In this document: positions 1 through 6,609 of the stretch, in pieces
How the letters are laid out: each line of letters begins with the position of its first letter
Numbering within the stretch: the stretch's first letter is position 1
NCBI GenBank assembly: GCA_002825515.1
Contig: PJET01000157.1
Span: 1-10,948, forward strand
Length of the DNA: 10,948 bases
Direction: 5' to 3'
Source: Candidatus Thorarchaeota archaeon MP11T_1
GTDB lineage: Archaea > Asgardarchaeota > Thorarchaeia > Thorarchaeales > Thorarchaeaceae
Notes under the pieces: model-generated
Told to the model about the DNA's origin: nothing
Seen by the model: the letters and a program-made list of their open reading frames with translations, nothing else
Database searches by the model: none
Translations under genes and position numbers: made by a program

Positions 1-1
1 A

Positions 2-1636
2 GACATTAAGGATTCTCAGCGCAAGCTATTAGCCATCACAAGTTTGGATAATCCAACTGATTTCATCTCCTATAAGATTCAGCCATATGAAACAGAAATT
101 CTTGAACTAAAACATGACCGAATTGTTCAAAATGAAATTCGAGAATCCTTCAGAAAAACATTCAATTTGTATTCGATTCTTGATACCAGTCCACCATCAT
201 GGTCAACAATTGATAAACTGGTTGAAGGAGTCAACATTCCCAATTTATCATTGAAATCAACAATGGGTGAAACTCTGAAACAACTCATCCCTTCATCTTT
301 TCCAGAAAGAGCAAGAAAACAAATAATCGCATTTTTGGCATGGACCGAAACTGCAAAAATTCCCTCGGAAGACCCTATGGATTTTATTCAAAAATATGCT
401 GAATTTGATATCTTCAATTCTCTTGTTACAGGTCATATAAAATGCCTGCTGGACAGTATAAAACCCCCTCCTTATGTAAAGATAATGAACCAAGCAGAAA
501 CTGGTTCATTGAAAGTCACGGAGAGACCCACTCTAGCTGCTGTTGAACAAAATCCTTGGTATATGGCCCAACTCAAACTCTATGAAATGTTTCCTGATTG
601 GATGAAACGCGTATTAGAGCTAACAGAAACCTTGAACAAGAAAGGTAAGATAGTCGGAGAACTTCCTGTATCAAAAAAGGAATCAATGACATCAAAATTC
701 CGTTGGGGGGATCGCTTTGCATTAATTACTCAGGGCTTGGCAATGAGGGGATATGTCAGAAGAGAATCAATAGGTTTGAGATCAATGGTATATGTTGGAG
801 CTGCTCACAAGTGGCCTCATATTCACCTGGAATTTTCAGCTAGACTAGGGTATCAAACTCAGAAATCACCTCAAATACAATTAATGGTTTTTCCGGAATC
901 CTCTGTTGAACAGGTTGCTCGTATCTTGCCATCTGTTCATATAATCGAGTGGGAAACAAACTCAGCTAATTTGTCTCTCTATAATAATCGGAATAGCAGA
1001 TGGAAAATCAATTCTACTACAATTTTAAAATCTCTTGAGCGAAGCCGCAGTTTGCAGCAACTTGAAAATGAGTTTGGAGTATTCTATAGGAAGAAACCAA
1101 TCCAACTAACACCTGACCAAGCTAAAGTTCTCGACATGATTTCTTGGGGTATATATCTAGTAAACCTGGAAGATAATCGATATTCAAGGTACTATAAGAT
1201 TGACAATCAAACCATCAAAGATACACTGGAATTTCTCCAAAAACAGGGAGTTTTCAAACTATTCTATCTTTCAACTATGCAAAAACTGACATCAATCTGC
1301 ATCTCAGCCAATGGCCCTTCCAATCATATTTGCTCATTTGCTCGATCTTTTCTGAAGCATGCTCCAACATCGGATGTCAGAATTACAGACAAGGGGTCCT
1401 CGTGCTTTATAATTTCTAGAGTTCCTGAGGATGAAGCATTCGACTTGATGAACTCACTTCAATCTAAGGCGAAAGAAAATGACATCAATTTAACAGCAAG
1501 ACCAATTTCAGCATATATTGGATACCGAAACAATCTCTATCAGAGGCTTCTTCAGGCCGATGGTTCTTGGAATAATGACATCTCAGGAATCATTTCGCAA
1601 ATACGGCTAAATCCAAAGAATGGAAATAGATTCTGA
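2..1636 (+). CDS. Large protein of unknown function with winged-helix-like segment, 5' partial
   Basis: Function not recognised. The frame is open to the left edge, so the true start lies outside; the TTG at 44 is not a convincing start and has no Shine-Dalgarno (SD) sequence. Residues are counted from that TTG. Residues 175-250 (LKLYEMFPDW, then a K/R-rich stretch and GDRFALITQGLAMRGYV) look like a helix-turn-helix or winged-helix unit. The C-terminal module begins at 352 (PIQLTPDQ) and runs about 160 residues, with helices near 385-402 and alternating strands and helices to the end. Both parts align with the gene at 2361-4325: PIQLTP/PVKLTP, LSLYNNRNSRW/LNLYDQKNKNW, FKLFYLS/LRLLYTP. The first visible residues (DIKDSQRKLLAITSL) resemble residues about 20 from that paralogue's N-terminus, so only a few dozen codons are probably missing. 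No signal peptide or membrane segment is visible. A DNA-binding or regulatory role is inference. Confidence -1.
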   Translation, partial: DIKDSQRKLLAITSLDNPTDFISYKIQPYETEILELKHDRIVQNEIRESFRKTFNLYSILDTSPPSWSTIDKLVEGVNIPNLSLKSTMGETLKQLIPSSFPERARKQIIAFLAWTETAKIPSEDPMDFIQKYAEFDIFNSLVTGHIKCLLDSIKPPPYVKIMNQAETGSLKVTERPTLAAVEQNPWYMAQLKLYEMFPDWMKRVLELTETLNKKGKIVGELPVSKKESMTSKFRWGDRFALITQGLAMRGYVRRESIGLRSMVYVGAAHKWPHIHLEFSARLGYQTQKSPQIQLMVFPESSVEQVARILPSVHIIEWETNSANLSLYNNRNSRWKINSTTILKSLERSRSLQQLENEFGVFYRKKPIQLTPDQAKVLDMISWGIYLVNLEDNRYSRYYKIDNQTIKDTLEFLQKQGVFKLFYLSTMQKLTSICISANGPSNHICSFARSFLKHAPTSDVRITDKGSSCFIISRVPEDEAFDLMNSLQSKAKENDINLTARPISAYIGYRNNLYQRLLQADGSWNNDISGIISQIRLNPKNGNRF

Positions 1637-1692
1637 TTGACTTCAGAGTTAAGAAATCAATAGAATATCGGCTGCATAGTATGGCAATAATC

Positions 1693-2280
1693 TCATTTCT
1701 CTCTCACCTTCTTGGGAATGTTTAGTAGCGTGGAATCTTTTTGGCTCATTTCTGTACGTTTGAACAACCGAGCAAGTGAATGGATGGATGTTTCCACCTC
1801 AATCTTCTGTTCGATACATACTGCCATTAGCACACGGAGTGCAATTGGAGACCAGCCTGTGACATCAAGTACTCCCGGTGAAATCATTGAGCGAAGAATC
1901 CTCCGGAATCCCTCACTATGAGTTGGTGTCAATACCCTTGCCAATGTATTCATGACGACTTTCCTATTTCTAGTTCCAGAATAGCCACAAATAACAAGCA
2001 ATCTTTGTACTGCATCGTAGGTGTTTAGAGTTTCTAGTATTTTCAGAGCTGAGAACCAACATTCTTGATCTTCAGAGAGGAGTAGCTTATCACAATACGC
2101 AAGCACTCCTGGCTCCTTGCGCCTAGCAAGCTCGAGAAGCGCTGGTTCTCTAAGAATGATATGAAGGTCCTCATCCTTGGCAGTGTCCCAGAGACTCTCA
2201 ACAAGGGTTTCTTGAAGTGCTGATGTTGAATACTTGGGCAAATAGGATGAGAACTCCAAAATTAATTGATTCTGCCTCAT
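1693..2280 (-). CDS. Small alpha-helical protein, HEAT/ARM-repeat-like
   Basis: A 195-residue soluble protein with an ATG start. The sequence reads as consecutive amphipathic helix pairs, roughly 44-67 (EPALLELARRKEPGVLAYCD), 73-98 (CWFSALKILETL, then AVQRLLVICGY), 105-128 (RKVVMNTLARVL, then GFRRILRSM) and 144-160 (SPIALRVLMAVCIEQ). The pattern L-x-x-L-A-x-x-x-x-x-P-x-x-L is typical of HEAT-type repeats, which act as protein-binding scaffolds. No catalytic motif is visible and the C-terminus is basic. It lies on the strand opposite two paralogous large genes: 56 bases tail-to-tail with the left one and about 80 bases head-to-head with the right one. A partnership with them is possible but unproven. 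No SD sequence is evident upstream. Confidence -1.
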   Translation of the reverse strand: MRQNQLILEFSSYLPKYSTSALQETLVESLWDTAKDEDLHIILREPALLELARRKEPGVLAYCDKLLLSEDQECWFSALKILETLNTYDAVQRLLVICGYSGTRNRKVVMNTLARVLTPTHSEGFRRILRSMISPGVLDVTGWSPIALRVLMAVCIEQKIEVETSIHSLARLFKRTEMSQKDSTLLNIPKKVREK

Positions 2281-2360
2281 GAAATATTGTATTGCTCTAT
2301 GCTAATAAGCTCCTAAGATGTGTATCCTATAACGATAAGTGGAGCTATATCCATCAAGTG

Positions 2361-4325
2361 ATGACGATGGGAAAACGAGCTAAAGTTACAGTTGACTGGC
2401 TGAGGAAGGGACGAATGGTTGAGGACCTCGCCATCCTTCAAAATCTTATAGATGATTCTTCGAAATGGAAGATACAGACCGCTAAACTTGATGAAAAGCT
2501 CTTCGAGAGAAAGTTCCATTTACAACCAATTCCAAAGGAAGTCAGTGCTGAATCAACCATCAACCGGGTACTTGGATATGAAGAGGTCACGCAGAGAGTG
2601 ACGACAAAGATGAGACCTCTTGTTCCATTGGGGTCGAAAACACGAGAGCAGGTGAAGTCGCTCTTCCCAGCAAATCTAAGCTCAGTTGAAATAGAAACTC
2701 TATCCTATGTATTTTCAAGATTTGTACTAGAAGATGCTCCGAAGAACTATACTTGGCCGCTTGTACCTGAGGGTCTTGATTCTCTATCAGCCGCGCTCTT
2801 TGCGATCAATATCATATCTGACTTTGTTGGTGTTACAAATCCTTGGCTCTTGCCACTTTGGTCTATAAAGATTGAAGCATTTCGGCTGGAAGGTTTAGAG
2901 AAAATATATGATTCACTTATGTCGGACAAAAAAATCGAAGATGTCCTTGAGGATCTTGAAACAATAAGAGAATCATTGACAGGGATTCTCATCCAAGACA
3001 CATTATCTTACAAAGGGATAGCACCTCCGGACCCATTATCAGATAAGATTGAAAAATGGTTGAGGTTTCTCAGTGTAGAAAAAGGATCGCCAAAACGCGC
3101 TTCTGAGAAGACTCGGCAAAGAATTGCGGCAGAAGTTCAAGATGAGATTAGTGCAAGAAGAGGAGCTACGTCTGTATCTCTGGATGAAACTGACCTTCAG
3201 AGGATGACTTTAACGCATTGGAATATTCATGCATTGCGTTCTGACGGACCCACAGCAGCAGAATATGAACCGATGCTAAAGATGTTTCGAGGAAACATTA
3301 ACGTCCTAGATTTCAAACCTCTCTACAAGATTTGTGAGTTTCTTTCCAATTGTGAACGAGCTGGACGACCAGTAGCATCCGAGGTTGACATGGTTACTGG
3401 AACAAAGAGACGAATGGCTCATTATACATTACATCGAATGGCAATGATTCTCACTGAAAGATATCTTCCAACCATATCAAAAATGGGTCTTAGATATCGC
3501 TTTGTTTTCACTAAAACACAGAAACCCAGTGTAATGAGTGATGGACTCATTGAAAGGATGGTGCTCTCAGAATCTAGTCATGATGGGTGCACAATCCATC
3601 TTGAACCAATCGATAGTGACGGTCCTTCAAATTCTGACTCCTCAGAAATTCTTCAGATGACTCTCAATTCAGAATTCATTTCAATGAAACTGAATCTCTA
3701 TGACCAGAAGAACAAAAATTGGATACTTGAACCTTGGAAACCAGCTCCACAAGATCTTGCGAGAAGTCCCTCCTGGCTCTATCGTGAAACCGATTATGAG
3801 AAGGTGCAACCTGTAAAACTGACACCTAGGCAAATTGATTTAATTGGGCCACTCCTGACATTTAGAGGTCTTCGAACATCTCGGATGTGGATGATGGAAC
3901 GTTTAGGATTAACACCAAAGACAACACGACAGTATATACACAAAATGCTTGATGATAATACACTGCGACTTCTTTATACTCCTTCACTTGAGTACTGCGG
4001 ATTACCAGAAGGGATGGTTATTGCAGCCGCATTCAAAGAGGCTCGGACAAGAAAACCATTCATTGATTGGATAACGTCGCGGATCCCCTATGTTCATGGG
4101 TTCATAGACAAGTCATCAAACATGGTTGCATATCTACGATTGCCTCCTTACAAGACCGATGTTGTTGGCGGTGTAATACGTGAGAAACTATCGGAAGGGA
4201 ACAACAAGAATCGGATAACAACTCACTCAATAACAGCAAGATTGCGGTCATATAGGACATACCAGATGACAGCATTTCAGAGAATACATCAGAACAATGA
4301 ATTCATCGACCCCTGGAAAAATTGA
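2361..4325 (+). CDS. Large protein of unknown function with winged-helix-like segment (paralogue of the gene at 2-1636)
   Basis: About 654 residues. The open frame extends back to a TTG at 2292, but that lies only 11 bases from the divergent gene. I chose the ATG at 2361, with another at 2367, because the protein then begins MTMGKRAKVTVDWLRKG and leaves room for promoters. No strong SD decides this. Visible parts, counted from 2361: a helical N-terminal region to about 235; a charged linker at 238-270 rich in K, R and E; a winged-helix-like segment at about 320-375 (FKPLYKICEFL, GRPVASEVDMV, then KRRMAHYTLHRMAMILTERYL); a beta-rich stretch to 465; and a C-terminal module from about 485 (PVKLTPRQIDLIGPL) containing a second HTH-like helix pair (MMERLGLTPKTTRQYIHKMLDD). 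The last two segments align with the left paralogue. Sequence-specific DNA binding would fit but is inference. There are no membrane segments. It converges with the next gene with 15 bases between stops. Confidence -1.
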   Translation: MTMGKRAKVTVDWLRKGRMVEDLAILQNLIDDSSKWKIQTAKLDEKLFERKFHLQPIPKEVSAESTINRVLGYEEVTQRVTTKMRPLVPLGSKTREQVKSLFPANLSSVEIETLSYVFSRFVLEDAPKNYTWPLVPEGLDSLSAALFAINIISDFVGVTNPWLLPLWSIKIEAFRLEGLEKIYDSLMSDKKIEDVLEDLETIRESLTGILIQDTLSYKGIAPPDPLSDKIEKWLRFLSVEKGSPKRASEKTRQRIAAEVQDEISARRGATSVSLDETDLQRMTLTHWNIHALRSDGPTAAEYEPMLKMFRGNINVLDFKPLYKICEFLSNCERAGRPVASEVDMVTGTKRRMAHYTLHRMAMILTERYLPTISKMGLRYRFVFTKTQKPSVMSDGLIERMVLSESSHDGCTIHLEPIDSDGPSNSDSSEILQMTLNSEFISMKLNLYDQKNKNWILEPWKPAPQDLARSPSWLYRETDYEKVQPVKLTPRQIDLIGPLLTFRGLRTSRMWMMERLGLTPKTTRQYIHKMLDDNTLRLLYTPSLEYCGLPEGMVIAAAFKEARTRKPFIDWITSRIPYVHGFIDKSSNMVAYLRLPPYKTDVVGGVIREKLSEGNNKNRITTHSITARLRSYRTYQMTAFQRIHQNNEFIDPWKN

Positions 4326-4340
4326 ACGTCGCAATCAATC

Positions 4341-4808
4341 TCATAGAAAATCCTCTTCTACAAGCCACTCCGCCATAGGTCCCTCAATTGGAACAAGTCT
4401 GAGAAATGCTGGTAGGTCCAATTTTGGAATCACAATTTCTCCGTGAAACCCTAAGACAGTCAAGCTGTTTAGAAGTTGTATGACAGCTTCTTGGCAAGTG
4501 TGTGGCACTCTAAAGTATAGCCCCTCTGGAGTCATCTCGCCAACAACGCTTACATAACCACCAAGAGCCTCCAAAGCTGAACCAACTTGTCCATCACCAT
4601 CCCGTGGTGCTGTGCCAGGATATACAGGCTCAACGTGGCCTACCACGCGGATCATCTGGTAGATGTCCTCATAGAAATCTTCCCATAGCCAACTGGGACT
4701 TCTGTTCCCTACAATCTTCAGTCCTCCAGCAGCTCCTGCGAGCCATGCTATCTGTGGAATAGTAAATGGAGCAAGTGGGATGCTTTGTAGAATATCATCT
4801 ATTTGCAT
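4341..4808 (-). CDS. Hypothetical protein, second gene of a two-gene operon
   Basis: A 155-residue soluble protein that I do not recognise. The N-terminus (PQIAWLAGAAGGLKIVG) is mildly hydrophobic but interrupted by charges and glycines, so it reads as a buried helix rather than a signal peptide. The middle has an acidic, aromatic stretch (WLWEDFYEDIYQMIRVVGHV) and a Gly-rich segment (APRDGDGQVGSALEALGGYVSVVG), followed by an alternating beta/helix pattern (GLYFRVPHTCQEAVIQLLNSL). No catalytic signature is apparent. Its ATG begins directly after the TAA of the upstream gene, and a GGAGG sits 11 bases before it inside that gene's last codons. Translation of the two is therefore probably coupled and the products may interact. 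Confidence -1.
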   Translation of the reverse strand: MQIDDILQSIPLAPFTIPQIAWLAGAAGGLKIVGNRSPSWLWEDFYEDIYQMIRVVGHVEPVYPGTAPRDGDGQVGSALEALGGYVSVVGEMTPEGLYFRVPHTCQEAVIQLLNSLTVLGFHGEIVIPKLDLPAFLRLVPIEGPMAEWLVEEDFL

Positions 4809-5567
4809 TTAGATCTCCGCCTCCTCACTGACTTGTAATCCACTAATAACTTCAGGCAGAGGTTGAAGGTCATCAAGCCAATCCTTCAAACCTATAATCA
4901 TGGTGTCATTTAGCTGGTTTTCAATAAGCACTGAAGCTAGTAGTGCTTTCGAAGCAACAACCACTCTCTGCATAGCTAACTCTCGTTCAGGAAATGTCAT
5001 CGGACGGAACCACGGCATCGTGACGAACCCTGACTCTCCAGCAAGGAACTCTCTCCAGTCTAGATCCCACCCTGCAACCAAAGGGTCTCTGTGGATGATG
5101 CCTAGTAGGACATCAGTCCACTCAGTCCATCTTTGCATGAATTTGGTGACTGAAGCTGACAGTGACTTCAAGCTGCCGCCTTTCTTTCCGGAAAGACCTT
5201 CAAAGACCAACACAAGTCTTGTTGTATTGTCTTTTGCAATTGCGCTAAGGACTAAACCAGTATTGATTGATGTTGCCATAAGAGCCAGTCCTGGTACAAT
5301 ACCAGGAATGTCACATGGGAGATACCTCCCCTTCCGGTCTATTTCAAATCGTTGGAATGGGGAAAGAATGTCACTACGTAAACCAACAATCAGAATCAGA
5401 CTTGCATCCCTTTCTGGATTATGGTATCGGAGCTTAGCTTTGCATATTGTCCTATCTGTGGTGTTGAACAAAACCTGAAGTGGGAGAGTGACATCCATCA
5501 TTCCCTGCCCATTCGCTTCTCTATGAGCTACAATAAGTTGATCTTCAAGTTGGGTTAGCATATTCAT
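4809..5567 (-). CDS. Hypothetical protein, first gene of a two-gene operon
   Basis: A 252-residue protein of unrecognised family, predicted soluble and cytoplasmic, with an alpha/beta composition. Strands such as ASLILIVGLRSDIL, LALMATSINTGLVLSAIA and TRLVLVFEGL alternate with helices such as SLSASVTKFMQRWTEW and ELAMQRVVVASKALLASVL. The stretch GLSGKKGGSLKS is Gly/Lys-rich but does not fit a Walker A motif. The start is ATG at 5567, with another Met two codons later. Upstream there is no SD, which fits a short-leader or leaderless transcript. The TAA stop abuts the ATG of the downstream gene at 4808, a strong sign of one operon and possibly a protein pair. A composition rich in Leu, Ile, Val and Asp with few Cys is unremarkable. 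No function is proposed. Confidence -1.
   Translation of the reverse strand: MNMLTQLEDQLIVAHREANGQGMMDVTLPLQVLFNTTDRTICKAKLRYHNPERDASLILIVGLRSDILSPFQRFEIDRKGRYLPCDIPGIVPGLALMATSINTGLVLSAIAKDNTTRLVLVFEGLSGKKGGSLKSLSASVTKFMQRWTEWTDVLLGIIHRDPLVAGWDLDWREFLAGESGFVTMPWFRPMTFPERELAMQRVVVASKALLASVLIENQLNDTMIIGLKDWLDDLQPLPEVISGLQVSEEAEI
4820..4824 (-). promoter_or_regulatory. Shine-Dalgarno site for the gene at 4341-4808
   Basis: GGAGG on the minus strand, within the last codons of the upstream gene and 11 bases before the ATG. It supports that start and independent ribosome loading in the operon. The long spacing resembles that of the GH3 and second TFB genes in this window. Confidence -1.
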
Positions 5568-5613
5568 TCACATATAGCAAAAATTAGTAAGGGTTGAGTT
5601 CATTATCAATAAG

Positions 5614-5652
5614 GAACTATAGGTTCTATTTTTGATTTTTGAGAACTATAAA
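5614..5652 (-). promoter_or_regulatory. Candidate promoter of the 5567-4341 operon with a repeated GAACTATA element
   Basis: The minus strand reads CTTTATAG at about 5653-5646, a plausible TATA element that would place transcription start near 5620, about 50 bases before the ATG. The octamer GAACTATA (read on the + strand) occurs at 5614-5621 and again at 5643-5650, 29 bases apart. The second copy overlaps the TATA element, and the first is part of a near-palindrome, GGAACTATAGGTTC, centred on CTATAG. This arrangement could be an operator, but the repeat is short and may be chance in AT-rich DNA. Confidence -1.
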
Positions 5653-5791
5653 GACCAGCGCAATGATTTCAAAACCATTTAGAATCTAAAATCTAACTTA
5701 AATACCTCATTTCATTTATCTATACAAGCTCAGGTCCATACCTGCAATGAAAATTTCAACTCAAAACCATTATCATACTCTAACAAGTCAA

Positions 5792-5800
5792 TTAAATATA
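5792..5800 (+). promoter_or_regulatory. TATA box of the membrane-protein gene at 5832
   Basis: TTAAATATA is a good match to archaeal box A. Transcription would be expected about 25 bases downstream, near 5822-5828, giving a leader of roughly 4-10 bases before the GTG at 5832. This supports the GTG start and explains the absence of an SD sequence. Confidence -1.
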
Positions 5801-5831
5801 TCATGACTACTCTTTGTTCATTTGAACAAAA

Positions 5832-6296
5832 GTGTTTGAAGGAGAGGTTGCTAGGAGTAAAACTGCAAAGGGATTGAAGATAATCAACATCTTGCGTGCC
5901 GCAATGTACTTTTCAGTGGTTGGGATTCAATGGATTCATTATACGACTGAAAGTGTTGTACCTAGTATCTTGATATTTCTAGTCCCAATGCTCTTAGGAA
6001 CAATGGATAGCGTAATGATAGGGCTGAGTACCAGAGATTCTATGGGTGTCAAATTTGACGCTCTCGGACTTTCCATAATTTCAATTGTAGTTGCCATTGA
6101 TACAATCGCTCCTATTGTATACTTTTCAGGTCCATTGTCAGAATATCTCACCATCATGTTCTACTTATCGCTGGGAGTTATTTTAATTTCAGTAATTGAA
6201 CTAACAGTGGTGATTCTTGGATTCTATAACTCGATGCGAGATGACCAGAGCATCAGTCTTCCAGGATCTGTTCGAACCTATGATCGATGGGAATAG
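5832..6296 (+). CDS. Small four-helix integral membrane protein of unknown function
   Basis: A 154-residue protein with four predicted transmembrane helices: about 18-37 (INILRAAMYFSVVGIQW), 43-65 (VPSILIFLVPMLLGTM), 77-98 (ALGLSIISIVVAIDTIAPIV) and 105-132 (YLTIMFYLSLGVILISVIEL). The basic N-terminus (RSKTAKGLK) should face the cytoplasm, which also puts the hydrophilic C-terminal tail (SMRDDQSISL and on) inside. Acidic residues near or within helices (D59, D90, E123) are notable, but no transporter or enzyme signature is recognised. The GTG start is supported by a TATA box about 32-40 bases upstream. It stands alone between a divergent operon and the GH3 gene, and is followed by a hairpin and T-run, so it is probably monocistronic. 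Confidence -1.
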   Translation: MFEGEVARSKTAKGLKIINILRAAMYFSVVGIQWIHYTTESVVPSILIFLVPMLLGTMDSVMIGLSTRDSMGVKFDALGLSIISIVVAIDTIAPIVYFSGPLSEYLTIMFYLSLGVILISVIELTVVILGFYNSMRDDQSISLPGSVRTYDRWE

Positions 6297-6342
6297 TAGA
6301 CAAATCAGATTGCACTTTTCGACTCACTGTGATGAATAATTT

Positions 6343-6388
6343 GATGGATAAATTTTTAAAAAACAAAAAGAGCTTTATCCATCTTTTT
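6343..6388 (+). terminator. Inverted repeat plus T-run after the membrane-protein gene
   Basis: GATGGATAAA at 6343-6352 pairs perfectly with TTTATCCATC at 6374-6383 around a 21-base AT-rich loop, followed immediately by five T at 6384-6388. It lies 46 bases past the stop at 6296. The T-run merges into TTTTTAAAAA, and a similar TTTTTAAAAAA lies in the loop (6353-6363), so a second role as TATA-like DNA for GH3 cannot be excluded. Archaeal termination relies mainly on the T-run. Confidence -1.
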
Positions 6389-6497
6389 AAAAACCACGCT
6401 GAACCTTACAGCCTCTCTTTTACATTTTCCTCAACTCATAACAGACCAAGTTCTTAGACACAGGACACTTAGAATCTATTGCTTTTCTTTTCTCAAG

Positions 6498-6525
6498 CGG
6501 TTTCTGGAAAGTTCCTGAGAAACCG
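6498..6525 (+). other. Leader hairpin upstream of the GH3 gene
   Basis: CGGTTTCT at 6498-6505 pairs perfectly with AGAAACCG at 6518-6525 around a 12-base loop (GGAAAGTTCCTG) that can itself form a short GGA/TCC pairing. It lies 84 bases before the start codon with no following T-run, so it is more like a structured leader or protein-binding site than a terminator. It matches no riboswitch class I know. Confidence -1.
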
Positions 6526-6592
6526 AGGGGGACAAGACTAGATGTTGATTCGAAAGATCAGAATATGGTCATATCTCATCAATGAATCACTG

Positions 6593-6597
6593 GGAGG
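6593..6597 (+). promoter_or_regulatory. Shine-Dalgarno site of the GH3 gene
   Basis: GGAGG within GGGAGGA, 12 bases before the ATG at 6610. An intervening ATG at 6599 reads into a stop after three codons, so 6610 is the supported start. Confidence -1.
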
Positions 6598-6609
6598 AAT
6601 GATTCTCTG

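Larger units (their letters stand above)
6300..6609. other. 310-base intergenic region upstream of the GH3 gene
   Basis: Between the membrane-protein stop and the GH3 start I see no credible gene; the only ATG-initiated frame of note encodes 41 residues across the terminator-like repeat. It holds the inverted repeat at 6343-6383, two TTTTTAAAA-type tracts, a leader hairpin at 6498-6525, the small symmetry ATATGGTCATAT near 6564-6575 and the GH3 SD site. If the TTTTTAAAAA at 6384 serves as the TATA box, the GH3 leader would be roughly 190 bases long. Confidence -1.

Noticed and set aside
44..46. TTG as the start of the first gene
   Set aside because: The frame stays open to the left edge, no SD precedes the TTG, and the upstream residues resemble the paralogue's N-terminal region, so the gene is cut by the window.
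2292..2360. N-terminal extension of the second paralogue from TTG 2292
   Set aside because: It would leave 11 bases to the divergent gene with no room for promoters, and the extension lacks features; ATG 2361 is more likely.
5169..5210. Possible Walker A motif in the gene at 4809-5567 (GLSGKKGGSLKS)
   Set aside because: It does not fit GxxxxGK[ST], and no Walker B or nucleotide-binding context follows.
4900..5478. 192-codon + strand frame opposite the first gene of the unknown operon
   Set aside because: It is antisense to a longer frame that has operon structure; its translation is rich in Ser, Arg and Pro with no fold pattern, typical of a shadow frame.
6332..6457. 41-codon + strand frame beginning MNNLMDKFLKN
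   Set aside because: No SD or promoter, it runs through the terminator-like inverted repeat, and its composition mirrors the local AT tracts.
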